A DNA stretch of 6,476 nt, taken from Acidobacteriota bacterium. Its GTDB lineage: Bacteria > Acidobacteriota > Terriglobia > Acidiferrales > UBA7541. This document shows positions 1-6,405 of this stretch, one piece after another. The notes under the pieces were generated by a model. That model was not told the origin of the DNA. It ran no database searches and saw only the letters and a program-made list of their open reading frames with translations. Location of the stretch: positions 344 through 6,819 of the forward strand of contig PKWH01000193.1 of the NCBI GenBank assembly GCA_003131985.1, written 5' to 3'. How positions within the stretch are numbered: the stretch's first letter is position 1; each line of letters starts with the position of its first letter. The translations under genes were made by a program, and so were the position numbers.

Positions 1-398
1 CACGCCAGCATCCAGCCGCTTACCTGCTCTACTGCAACCGGTGTGACGAGATACACGGGTATGCCCTTACGGTGCGCCACGGTCAACTCGGCGGAAGTCC
101 CGCCACTGTGTGCATTTTCCGAAGGCCAAAAGCAGATTAGGTAGTCCGCCTTGTTCTCTATAAGGTCGAGATCAAAAGCTATGATCTTGCGCACGGTGCG
201 GCGGAAGCGCTCGAGGTCGGCAGTTTTCCATTCGCGAAAGTGAGCGGCTTCTTCTTCGGTGAGATTCTTCATCTCGTCTTCTGCCGGATCATACACACGA
301 TGACCCAATTGGTCTCGAAGGAAAGGCGCCAGCTTGCGCCGCCAGAGCCTACCGCCATCTTCGGTGAATTCGATGGGACCGCAAAGATAAGCGAGCAT
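1..398 (-). CDS. Nucleoside 2-deoxyribosyltransferase-like protein, C-terminus cut by window edge
   Basis: The minus strand reads open from an ATG at 398 to the window edge, giving 132 codons without a stop. An in-frame TAG six codons upstream (417-419) makes this the earliest possible ATG; no convincing Shine-Dalgarno sequence precedes it. The product begins MLAYLCGPIEF, like the YLAGP-type first strand of the nucleoside deoxyribosyltransferase fold. It then has an RVYDP segment (34-38), a helix ending in ENKADYLICFW (81-91), and GGTSAEL (99-105) followed by GIPVYLV. In this family the Glu of the GTxxE motif (here E104) is the catalytic nucleophile. Known members exchange bases on 2'-deoxyribonucleosides in nucleotide salvage, but many relatives have untested substrates, so only the fold and likely active site are claimed. 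It is cytosolic, with no signal peptide. It is divergent from the FecR gene and probably unrelated to it in function. Confidence 0.72.
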   Translation of the reverse strand, partial: MLAYLCGPIEFTEDGGRLWRRKLAPFLRDQLGHRVYDPAEDEMKNLTEEEAAHFREWKTADLERFRRTVRKIIAFDLDLIENKADYLICFWPSENAHSGGTSAELTVAHRKGIPVYLVTPVAVEQVSGWMLA

Positions 399-453
399 AA
401 GGTTGGAAGGGAAACTCTAGCATGCGACCGCCGTGTTAGCCAGTCGCCGCGGG

Positions 454-490
454 AACGCTTACCCTAACGCTCTTACCCGATGTGAGCGTT
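454..490. repeat. Direct repeat plus inverted repeat in the divergent spacer (operator-like)
   Basis: Two near-identical direct copies lie side by side: AACGCTTACCC (454-464) and AACGCTCTTACCC (466-478). The second copy also begins a perfect 7-bp inverted repeat, AACGCTC (466-472) with GAGCGTT (484-490), separated by 11 bases and followed by two more T residues. The element sits between two divergent genes and upstream of the candidate FecR promoter, so a regulator binding site is plausible. A weak hairpin terminator is an alternative, but no plus-strand gene ends before it. Confidence 0.4.
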
Positions 491-516
491 TTAGCGACAC
501 TGCCCTGCTTCACACG

Positions 517-544
517 TTGACTTCGCCAAGACCTCTGCCAAAAT
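517..544 (+). promoter_or_regulatory. Candidate sigma70-type promoter for the FecR-cyclase module
   Basis: TTGACT (517-522) matches five of six bases of the -35 consensus. CAAAAT (539-544), after a 16-base spacer, matches four of six bases of the -10 consensus. Transcription would begin near 551, leaving a leader of about 30 bases before the ATG at 581. The -10 is weak, so this is a candidate only. Confidence 0.35.
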
Positions 545-570
545 TGGACTTACGAAGCTCATCTCAAAAT

Positions 571-575
571 AGGAA
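571..575 (+). promoter_or_regulatory. Ribosome binding site of the FecR-domain gene
   Basis: AGGAA lies five bases before the ATG at 581. It is the clearest Shine-Dalgarno sequence in the window and supports this start, which also yields a proper signal peptide. Confidence 0.7.
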
Positions 576-580
576 ATAAC

Positions 581-1390
581 ATGAAATCACTCAAACCACT
601 CGTTGTGGGCCCACTTTGCTTGCTGCTCTGTTCCTTTCCGGTGCAGGCCAGCCCGCAGTCTGCGGCGCAGCATGCCGGCCAGATCAACGCATTGATTCCC
701 GCGGCTAGCCGCAACGCTCAGCCTGTAAAGGTGCAAGATCAACTGCAATGGAATGACCTGCTGAAGACTACGCATTCGGGCCGCGTTCGGGCCGGGTTAG
801 ACGACGGCTCAATGCTGAGCTTGGGTTCGGATAGCGAACTTCGCATCGTTCAGCACGACAGCGCATCGCAGCAGACTTCGCTTGAAATGAATTTTGGCAA
901 GGTGCGAAGCCAGGTAGTGAAGATCGCCAAGCCGGGCGGGAAATTTGAAGTGACCACGCCCAACGCGGTCATCGGCGTGATTGGCACAGATTTCTACGTT
1001 GGGTTTGAAAGAGGTAAAACGACCGTTATTTGTTACGAAGGGAAAGTAACGGTGACACCGAGGGCCAACGCTCAGGCGCAGAACAACTCCGGGCAAGCCA
1101 GCGGAAATTCGATCACGGTGGCCGCGGGGCAAATGGTGGAAATCGTCAGCCACGTTCCTCCGGGTGGCTTTCAAACCGTGTCAACTCCGCCGGCCGTACA
1201 ACAAAGCAGCCAGTTGGCCACGGATACGAATGCGAACACGCCGCCCGTTTATCAGGCTCATTCTCATGTGCTGCGAAATCTTCTGATCGGGTCTGCCATC
1301 GCAGTGGGGCTTGGTGTGGGTCTTGCCGTAGGAACCGGTAACACCACTCCGCCGCAGAGAACGAATGCGCCCTTTAAGCCGGTCAAATAG
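581..1390 (+). CDS. Exported FecR-domain protein with C-terminal membrane segment
   Basis: This 269-residue protein has a typical Sec signal peptide: basic MKSLK, a hydrophobic core, and probable cleavage after VQA near residue 23. A FecR domain (about residues 55-160) follows. It shows the usual order of a GRVRAGLDDGSMLSLGSDSEL segment, then FEVTTPNAVIGVIGTDFYV, then VICYEGKVTV; AAGQMVEI (181-188) closes the repeat-like beta structure. A Gln/Asn/Ser-rich linker (about 161-226) leads to a glycine-rich hydrophobic helix (about 231-252) and a short polar tail, so the protein is probably anchored in the membrane with the FecR domain outside the cytoplasm. Classical FecR passes TonB-receptor signals to an ECF sigma factor through a cytoplasmic N-terminus; this protein lacks that N-terminus and no sigma factor is nearby. 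Its neighbour 76 bases downstream is a CHASE2 adenylate cyclase, suggesting a role as an envelope partner or ligand-binding component of that receptor. The ligand is unknown. Confidence 0.88.
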   Translation: MKSLKPLVVGPLCLLLCSFPVQASPQSAAQHAGQINALIPAASRNAQPVKVQDQLQWNDLLKTTHSGRVRAGLDDGSMLSLGSDSELRIVQHDSASQQTSLEMNFGKVRSQVVKIAKPGGKFEVTTPNAVIGVIGTDFYVGFERGKTTVICYEGKVTVTPRANAQAQNNSGQASGNSITVAAGQMVEIVSHVPPGGFQTVSTPPAVQQSSQLATDTNANTPPVYQAHSHVLRNLLIGSAIAVGLGVGLAVGTGNTTPPQRTNAPFKPVK

Positions 1391-1441
1391 AAAGCTTGCT
1401 TAGTACGCATGAACTCCGCCGCAGTCGGCCCAGAAGAACTT

Positions 1442-1461
1442 CCGCGAAGGCTGCTTCGCGG
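1442..1461 (+). promoter_or_regulatory. Perfect hairpin immediately upstream of the cyclase start codon
   Basis: CCGCGAAG (1442-1449) and CTTCGCGG (1454-1461) form a perfect 8-bp stem with a four-base GCTG loop. It ends five bases before the ATG at 1467. The only purine-rich Shine-Dalgarno-like run nearby, GAAGG (1446-1450), lies in its 5' arm and loop. There is no T-tract after the stem, so it is not a standard intrinsic terminator. It may limit translation of the cyclase relative to FecR or stabilise the downstream mRNA; that role is inferred. Confidence 0.5.
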
Positions 1462-1466
1462 TTGCA

Positions 1467-3827
1467 ATGCTTATGAAACTGAAGGCACAGCAGTGGTCGG
1501 CATGGCTAAGAGAGTTCTCACGTAGCCAAATCGACTTGAGCCTAGCACTGCTAGTGACTCTAATAGGACTCACGCTGTTCGTGTTCTCCGGCCTCAGCGC
1601 TGACAATCGCGCCGGGTTCGTTTTCCTTCAGAATATCGAGCAGAGCTCCTTGGACTTGCGGTTCGAGCTGCGCGGGAAGCGTCCGCCTGACAGCCGTATC
1701 GTGATCGTAGGGATCGACGAAAACACGCTGCAAAAGATCGGTTCCTACCCTCTTCCTCGAAGCAATTTCGCGCTTCTAGTCAATCGCCTGAATGCCGACG
1801 GCGCCCGCATTATCGCCTTTGACGCAACATTCCCGACTCCGGAAAGCAACTCGGCAGTGCAGGCTCTGCAAGAGTTGCAGAACAATGTGGGCGCTTCCAT
1901 GTCTGCAAATGTTTTGAAGCAGGTAAAAGAGCTGGAAATTTCCAGCGATCAGGACGCCGCTTTCGCCGCGTCGCTGAAAAGCGGCGGCAACGTAATCCTA
2001 GGCCATATATTCCTCGACCCGGACAGAGCCAAGGCCGCTAATGCTAAATCAGCGGAAGAGTATTACAACATCGTGTGGGCCCAAGCGTTCCCCCTGGTTG
2101 TTCCGGCTAAGTCCAGAGACGGAAAAGCCGTGGACATGGGAAAAGCGTGGATCAGAGCCGGTGGAACAGTTGCCGCGGGTGTGGAAGCAAATATTTCAAA
2201 AATTGCGGAATCCGCGGCTTCTTACGGCTTCTTAAACATCAATAAAGATGCTGACGGCACTTTGAGACACGGGACATTGATGATTCGTTACCAGGATCTG
2301 GATTTCTTCCCTTCTCTTCCCCTGCAGGTCATACGCGAATACGAAAAAATTCCCGATCAGGATATCGCAGCCTACATCTCGGAAAACGGATTGGAACGAA
2401 TCCAATTCGGGCGCCATCTGTTGCGGCCATCGCGCAACGGCACTGCGCTGATCAATTACACCGGCCCCTACAACACGTACCAACACTATTCGATGGCTGA
2501 CGTGATCAGCGGGACGACTCCTCCCGATGCATTTCGGGACAAGATCGTTCTAGTGGGCGCGACAGCCATGGCCATAGGAGACGTGCGCAACACTCCCTGG
2601 CTGGATGCGGGTTACATGGGCGTCGAGGTGCACGCGAATATTATCGACAATCTGCTGCATAGCGACGAGAAAGGCCGCGGATTTCTTACACGCGGATTTG
2701 ACGAAGAGATCGTCGATTTAAGTTTTATTCTGGTTTTTGGGCTCCTTTTTGGATTTCTATTCAGCCGCATCACGCCTCTGTATTCCACTGCATTAATGCT
2801 CGCAACGCTCGCTGGGTTCGCGGTATTCGTTTATTTCAGTTTCGCCGATAAGGGAAGATGGATTAGTTTCGTGATCCCGGCCGGCACTCTGGCATTGAAC
2901 TACGCAACCATTACTAGTTTTCGGATGATCCGCGAGGAGCGCGCAAAACGCCTGATTCGCAAAACTTTTTCTCAATACTTGTCGCCTGGCGTTATCGAAC
3001 TCATCGAAAAGGATCCCGAGAAATACATCCGGCCTGGCGGTGAGATGAAAGAACTCACCATCATGTTCAGCGACATTCGCAGCTTCACGACCCTCTCGGA
3101 AGGATTGACGCCGGACGAACTCGTGAAATTGCTGAACGAATATTTTGGAGCTATGACCGAGATTATTTTTTCCAATCAGGGGACGCTGGACAAATACATC
3201 GGTGACGCAATTATGGCCTTTTGGGGTTCACCTTACCCGCAGCACGATCATGCCTTCCGCAGTTGCACCTGCGCGCTGCAAATGGTGCACGGTTTGGAAA
3301 AACTCAACGTGAAATGGAGCCGCGAAGGACGTCCGCCGATCGCCGTCGGAATCGGACTGAATACCGGCCCGGTGAACGTGGGGAATATGGGATCAGACAG
3401 GCGGCTGGCATGGACGGTGATGGGGGACAACGTCAACCTTGCTTCGCGCCTGGAAGGAATCACCAAGCTGTATCACTCCAAGCTGGTCATCAGCGAGGCG
3501 ACTTACAGGCAGGTGTCGACGCAGTTTGTCTGCCGCGAGCTCGACAAAATCAAGGTGAAGGGAAAGAACCAGCCGGTGAACATCTACGAGTTGATGGACG
3601 TGATCGCAGAAAAATCTAAATATGAAACACTGCTGACCCAGTTCGATCACGCAATGGCCGCTTACCGGAATCAGGACTGGCAGGAAGCGTCGGACCGATT
3701 CGCGGAAGTTCTAACAAGTTACCCGGATGACGGTCCGACGCAGGCATTTCTGGAGCGCGCGGTGGAATTCATGGAAGAAGCGCCGGAAGACGGCTGGGAC
3801 GGCGTTTACGTGATGAAGACCAAATAG
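1467..3827 (+). CDS. CHASE2-domain class III adenylate cyclase (transmembrane receptor cyclase)
   Basis: This 786-residue membrane receptor should convert ATP to cAMP in response to an extracytoplasmic signal. A first membrane helix (about 23-42) is followed by a CHASE2 sensor domain (about 50-400; note RIVIVGIDENTL at 77-88, ARIIAFDATF at 113-122 and DKIVLVGATA at 358-367). Three membrane helices follow (about 417-433, 438-459, 465-484), the usual CHASE2 layout. The cyclase domain spans about 525-705. Metal-binding aspartates are D536 (FSDIRSF) and D580 (DKYIGD), the adenine-selecting pair is K576 and T650 (WTVMGD), and the transition-state residues are N657 and R661 (VNLASR). Thr at 650 instead of Asp is the class IIIb pattern, a group often stimulated by bicarbonate/CO2. 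The nucleotide-contact residues favour ATP over GTP. The C-terminus (about 715-770) resembles one TPR-like helical hairpin. A second in-frame ATG at 1473 is a possible start; neither has a good ribosome binding site. The gene is probably co-transcribed with the FecR gene. Confidence 0.93.
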   Translation: MLMKLKAQQWSAWLREFSRSQIDLSLALLVTLIGLTLFVFSGLSADNRAGFVFLQNIEQSSLDLRFELRGKRPPDSRIVIVGIDENTLQKIGSYPLPRSNFALLVNRLNADGARIIAFDATFPTPESNSAVQALQELQNNVGASMSANVLKQVKELEISSDQDAAFAASLKSGGNVILGHIFLDPDRAKAANAKSAEEYYNIVWAQAFPLVVPAKSRDGKAVDMGKAWIRAGGTVAAGVEANISKIAESAASYGFLNINKDADGTLRHGTLMIRYQDLDFFPSLPLQVIREYEKIPDQDIAAYISENGLERIQFGRHLLRPSRNGTALINYTGPYNTYQHYSMADVISGTTPPDAFRDKIVLVGATAMAIGDVRNTPWLDAGYMGVEVHANIIDNLLHSDEKGRGFLTRGFDEEIVDLSFILVFGLLFGFLFSRITPLYSTALMLATLAGFAVFVYFSFADKGRWISFVIPAGTLALNYATITSFRMIREERAKRLIRKTFSQYLSPGVIELIEKDPEKYIRPGGEMKELTIMFSDIRSFTTLSEGLTPDELVKLLNEYFGAMTEIIFSNQGTLDKYIGDAIMAFWGSPYPQHDHAFRSCTCALQMVHGLEKLNVKWSREGRPPIAVGIGLNTGPVNVGNMGSDRRLAWTVMGDNVNLASRLEGITKLYHSKLVISEATYRQVSTQFVCRELDKIKVKGKNQPVNIYELMDVIAEKSKYETLLTQFDHAMAAYRNQDWQEASDRFAEVLTSYPDDGPTQAFLERAVEFMEEAPEDGWDGVYVMKTK
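1931..1946. repeat. 16-bp perfect palindrome inside the cyclase gene
   Basis: GCTGGAAATTTCCAGC is its own reverse complement. It lies in the coding sequence for the CHASE2 domain (residues around ELEISS). It may be a chance occurrence; no copy elsewhere in the window was noticed. Confidence 0.3.
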
Positions 3828-3904
3828 ATTTGTTAAGATTATTTGCGACGCGCCCTTGAAGCAGAACCTCAAAACCCTGCACGCTCTAGTTGACGTGGCT
3901 CTTT

Positions 3905-4921
3905 TTACCGTCGCGGAAAATTCATGGCCGTGTCTCCCGCAACTATGCTGATAGCTGAGGCAGCGCTGGATCCCGGAGCGGCCGAACCGTAGGTGATCGC
4001 CACACGCGTCTGCGAAAGCGGCGCATCATTCACGAAGCGGACTGTCCCGCCGTCTCGTTCGATACCCAGTTGTTTCCATAGCGTGGGAAGATCGACATCG
4101 TAGGGTTGATCTTTCATCTTTTCGTAAAGCGGGCGCAAAACCGCAACGCCGGTCGCCTGGTCCCCGGCATCCAAAACCTTTTCCAGCGGCCAGTCCTGCC
4201 GGATATCGCCGCCGGCAGCGAGGATGCCGCGCAGAGCATCGTCCAAACCTTTTCGGTTCGCCGTTTTTTGGTGGATCTCAATATCGGCGAGGAGACAGAA
4301 CAACGCGCCGCCCCAGTACGTTCGTCCCCAGGTATGTGTGTTGTCGAGACCTTTATCTCCCGCAGCGGGAAGGCCCTGATGGAGATCCCTTACGACCTCA
4401 AACCACATTTGCGTCGCGTCCAAATGTTTCGCTCTGACGCGGGCAATCGGTTCCACATAGGTCGCGATTCCCTCTTCAATCCAATGGTGGTTGTCTGCAA
4501 CAGACGGGAATGCTAGATGGACCATTTCGTGAGTCAGCATCCAGTCGGTGGCAAGGCCCTCGAAAATCGTGTCGCTGCCGACGTGAATGCTGATGAATCC
4601 GCCCTTTTCTCCGAAAGTCTTGCCGCCTCGGACGCCTTTTCCGTCTGTCGGAATGATGCGCAGTAAAAGATGGGGGAGAGGAAAACGGCCATAGTAGGCG
4701 CTGACAGATTCTGCGGCCCACTGAACCCATTTGAGCAATTCTTCCTTCGAGACTTGAAGCGAGCCTTTCTCGATGACGACGTCTATTCGCGAATTTCCGA
4801 TGAGTATTGTTGAGGTCATATCGTCAGCCGGAAAGGCGCCCGCGGAAGCTAGGAAGAACACGAATAGGCATAGAAGAATTACACGCTGAAATATTTTGGA
4901 ACTCGTGTTCGCATCTTTCAT
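3905..4921 (-). CDS. Secreted HExxH zinc metallopeptidase (gluzincin, peptidase MA-like)
   Basis: Numbered from the ATG at 4921, this is a 338-residue protein. It starts with a basic stretch and hydrophobic core ending in ASAGAF-PADD, a Sec signal peptide with likely cleavage near residue 28-30. HEMVH (131-135) followed by HHWIEEGIATYVEP gives zinc ligands H131 and H135, catalytic E132 and a third ligand, probably E150, in the WxxEG motif typical of M1/M61-type gluzincins. TYWGGALFCLLADIEI (201-216) and GLDDALRGIL resemble the M61 segment after the active site. About 80 residues after the signal peptide, before the zinc site, look like the short beta domain of such enzymes. An in-frame TTG at 4939 would add six residues, but the ATG places the signal peptide more normally; neither has a clear ribosome binding site. 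It is 33 bases after the DoxX stop on the same strand, so it is probably the last gene of the operon. The substrate is unknown. Confidence 0.82.
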   Translation of the reverse strand: MKDANTSSKIFQRVILLCLFVFFLASAGAFPADDMTSTILIGNSRIDVVIEKGSLQVSKEELLKWVQWAAESVSAYYGRFPLPHLLLRIIPTDGKGVRGGKTFGEKGGFISIHVGSDTIFEGLATDWMLTHEMVHLAFPSVADNHHWIEEGIATYVEPIARVRAKHLDATQMWFEVVRDLHQGLPAAGDKGLDNTHTWGRTYWGGALFCLLADIEIHQKTANRKGLDDALRGILAAGGDIRQDWPLEKVLDAGDQATGVAVLRPLYEKMKDQPYDVDLPTLWKQLGIERDGGTVRFVNDAPLSQTRVAITYGSAAPGSSAASAISIVAGDTAMNFPRR

Positions 4922-4954
4922 GAGTCGGGCGATCGCCAATTCATCTGGCGGCCG

Positions 4955-5467
4955 TCAAGTACCGGAGGAGCCGCTATCCCCGGCTGCTGAATATTCTCTC
5001 TTTCGAATCGTCCGATCGAGGAGCGTGTCGAGCGATAGTTTGCCCGGCCCGACAATCAGAATAATGAGACCCACGAAAAGAAAGATAAACGGGTCAGCGT
5101 TGTAGAACTTCCCGGGATCCGAGAAGAAACCCAGCAGCGCCGCTTTATCCGCCGCCACATACGCCACGGTCATATCAATTACTATGCCAAGAGCCGCGAT
5201 TCGGGATAGCAGGCCGATGGCTAGCAGAATTCCGCCAACAAATTCAAATGTTGCAACGAAAGTTGCCGTAAAAGCGGGGGCCGGCAGCCCCAGACTTGCG
5301 AAGAATTCCGTGACGTGAGACAGATTGTGGAGTTTACCCCATCCGTTTTGAGAGATTTGCCATCCCCAGTACAAACGAATAACCAGCAAAAACGGTGATT
5401 GAAGGCTGGAAACAGCTCTTACAAAGCCGTCATACAATCGCAGAATCGCGTTCGGTTCAGTCCTCAT
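4955..5467 (-). CDS. DoxX family membrane protein (operon partner of BufC/HvfC-like protein)
   Basis: This 170-residue integral membrane protein has four predicted helices (about 23-39, 66-86, 88-105, 125-141). It carries DoxX hallmarks: RLYWGWQISQNGWGKL (31-46) in the first helix region, FEFVGGILLAIGLLSR (74-89) at the second, and GPGKLSLD (140-147) after the last. DoxX proteins are small quinone- or redox-linked membrane subunits; in MNIO/bufferin-type clusters a DoxX gene is a frequent companion, with undefined function. Its ATG (5465-5467) overlaps the stop of the upstream BufC-like gene in an ATGA, so translation is probably coupled. The C-terminal 15 residues are polar and poorly conserved-looking. 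Family assignment is secure; a role in metal or oxidative-stress defence is inferred from context. Confidence 0.9.
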   Translation of the reverse strand: MRTEPNAILRLYDGFVRAVSSLQSPFLLVIRLYWGWQISQNGWGKLHNLSHVTEFFASLGLPAPAFTATFVATFEFVGGILLAIGLLSRIAALGIVIDMTVAYVAADKAALLGFFSDPGKFYNADPFIFLFVGLIILIVGPGKLSLDTLLDRTIRKREYSAAGDSGSSGT

Positions 5468-6405
5468 GCTCGGGCACTCGATCTCTGCCCCGTTTTCGAA
5501 CGATCCGCTCTGGCATTTTGTTTACTTCCGTTGCGGCAGAACCAGCCGAGCGCGGCCCAGGTTTGAAACCAGTGCTGCACATTGGCTGCGCGTTCGTCGG
5601 GAACAATCGAACTCTCTCTCATGGCGCTTTCAACCGCGGCCTTGAGCGGCTTGCCGCTGCGAAGAGCGCACAGGATGGCGAACTCGTCGCAATGAAGCCG
5701 GCGAAAATAAACAGAATCGTCCATGCGATGTACGGCCAGGAAAATCGGGCTGGGTTCTAATTTCGCCACGGCTGAGACTCGTTTCTGATGGTGGCGCTCG
5801 CTGAAAGCATTGCTGGCGACCTCCGTGTCATCGTCCTCTTTACGAACGTCCAACAAGAGATCGTCAACCGGATAACGCAGGTCGAGAAGCTGCACATACG
5901 GTTGAAGCCGCAAACGCAGTTTCGCGGGATTTGCTGCCTCAAGGTCTTCCGGCTTGAGCGTAGGCTCGGCGCCGCCATCGAAGGCCTCAATATCGGCCCA
6001 TTCGAGACGAGCCATATCGAGAGCCAGATTTCCGCGTCCCGCGGTCCAGGCTGGATTTTTCCGTAACCAACCTTCCAGGCGCGAACCCAAGTTGCGCAGC
6101 GTGAACGATTGCGAGGGGCAATCCGTCAGATAAGCTTTTGCCATGCGGTCGAAGCGATTACCTCCGAGCACGGCGCGCAGTCCCGGAAAATCTTCGGCAA
6201 AACCCGACAGCACGCGAAACCAATATTGCCGGTTATAAATTTCCAGGCGCTCGAATGACGTAAGCCGATCGTTTGGCTTGATGATCGCAGAGGCTACCGC
6301 ACGCATCGAGCGGCCGTCGGGCGCGGTCGAGCGCATGCGTTCGGAAGGCGTGAGGGGCGTCATTACCGCGCGAGCCATGCGGCGTTGCAGGCTTAGCAGC
6401 TTCAT
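5464..6405 (-). CDS. DUF2063 protein, BufC/HvfC-like partner of an MNIO enzyme
   Basis: This 313-residue soluble protein has the DUF2063 (HvfC/BufC N-terminal) domain at about residues 5-115. Key segments are RLEIYNRQYWFRVLSGF (53-69), EDFPGLRAVLG (71-81) and SFTLRNLGSRLEGWL (100-114). The C-terminal half contains a second conserved block, VHRMDDSVYFRRL (225-237) and EFAILCALRSGKPL (241-254), usual for the longer members. In the bufferin and Hvf RiPP systems this protein binds the DUF692 iron oxidase and helps present the precursor peptide to it; older annotations as DNA-binding come from the Neisseria structure and are doubtful. Its ATG (6403-6405) overlaps the stop of the upstream DUF692-like gene, and its own stop overlaps the DoxX start. 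It seems longer than many relatives: it has an acidic/histidine insert (about 188-209) and a basic tail (about 291-313). No membrane segment or signal peptide is seen. Confidence 0.85.
   Translation of the reverse strand: MKLLSLQRRMARAVMTPLTPSERMRSTAPDGRSMRAVASAIIKPNDRLTSFERLEIYNRQYWFRVLSGFAEDFPGLRAVLGGNRFDRMAKAYLTDCPSQSFTLRNLGSRLEGWLRKNPAWTAGRGNLALDMARLEWADIEAFDGGAEPTLKPEDLEAANPAKLRLRLQPYVQLLDLRYPVDDLLLDVRKEDDDTEVASNAFSERHHQKRVSAVAKLEPSPIFLAVHRMDDSVYFRRLHCDEFAILCALRSGKPLKAAVESAMRESSIVPDERAANVQHWFQTWAALGWFCRNGSKQNARADRSKTGQRSSARA

Noticed and set aside
240..467. Plus-strand 75-residue open frame starting with GTG
   Set aside because: It lies mostly opposite the deoxyribosyltransferase-like gene, has no recognisable domain, and its composition looks like an antisense shadow.
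809..1174. Minus-strand 121-residue frame opposite the FecR gene
   Set aside because: It is fully covered by a clear FecR domain on the other strand and its translation shows no family features.
581..1390. FecR protein as an anti-sigma regulator or a lipoprotein
   Set aside because: It has no cytoplasmic N-terminal domain and no neighbouring ECF sigma factor. The cysteines in the signal peptide (13 and 17) do not fit a lipobox.
1442..1461. Intrinsic terminator between FecR and the cyclase
   Set aside because: The stem is strong, but TTGCAATG follows it rather than a T-tract, and it sits five bases before the start codon, so it is listed as a leader hairpin instead.
3221..3619. Plus-strand 132-residue frame inside the cyclase gene
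   Set aside because: It is an out-of-frame reading of the catalytic domain, rich in Arg and Gly as expected of a shifted frame.
4106..4516. Plus-strand 136-residue frame opposite the peptidase
   Set aside because: The peptidase on the minus strand has a signal peptide and zinc motif; this frame has nothing recognisable.
4928..4937. GGCGATCGCC palindrome just upstream of the peptidase ATG, containing the HIP1 octamer
   Set aside because: HIP1 is meaningful by its abundance in cyanobacteria. One copy here, with no other cyanobacterial sign, is best treated as chance.
5395..5760. Plus-strand 121-residue frame spanning the DoxX/BufC junction
   Set aside because: It overlaps two well-supported minus-strand genes and has no domain or ribosome binding site of note.
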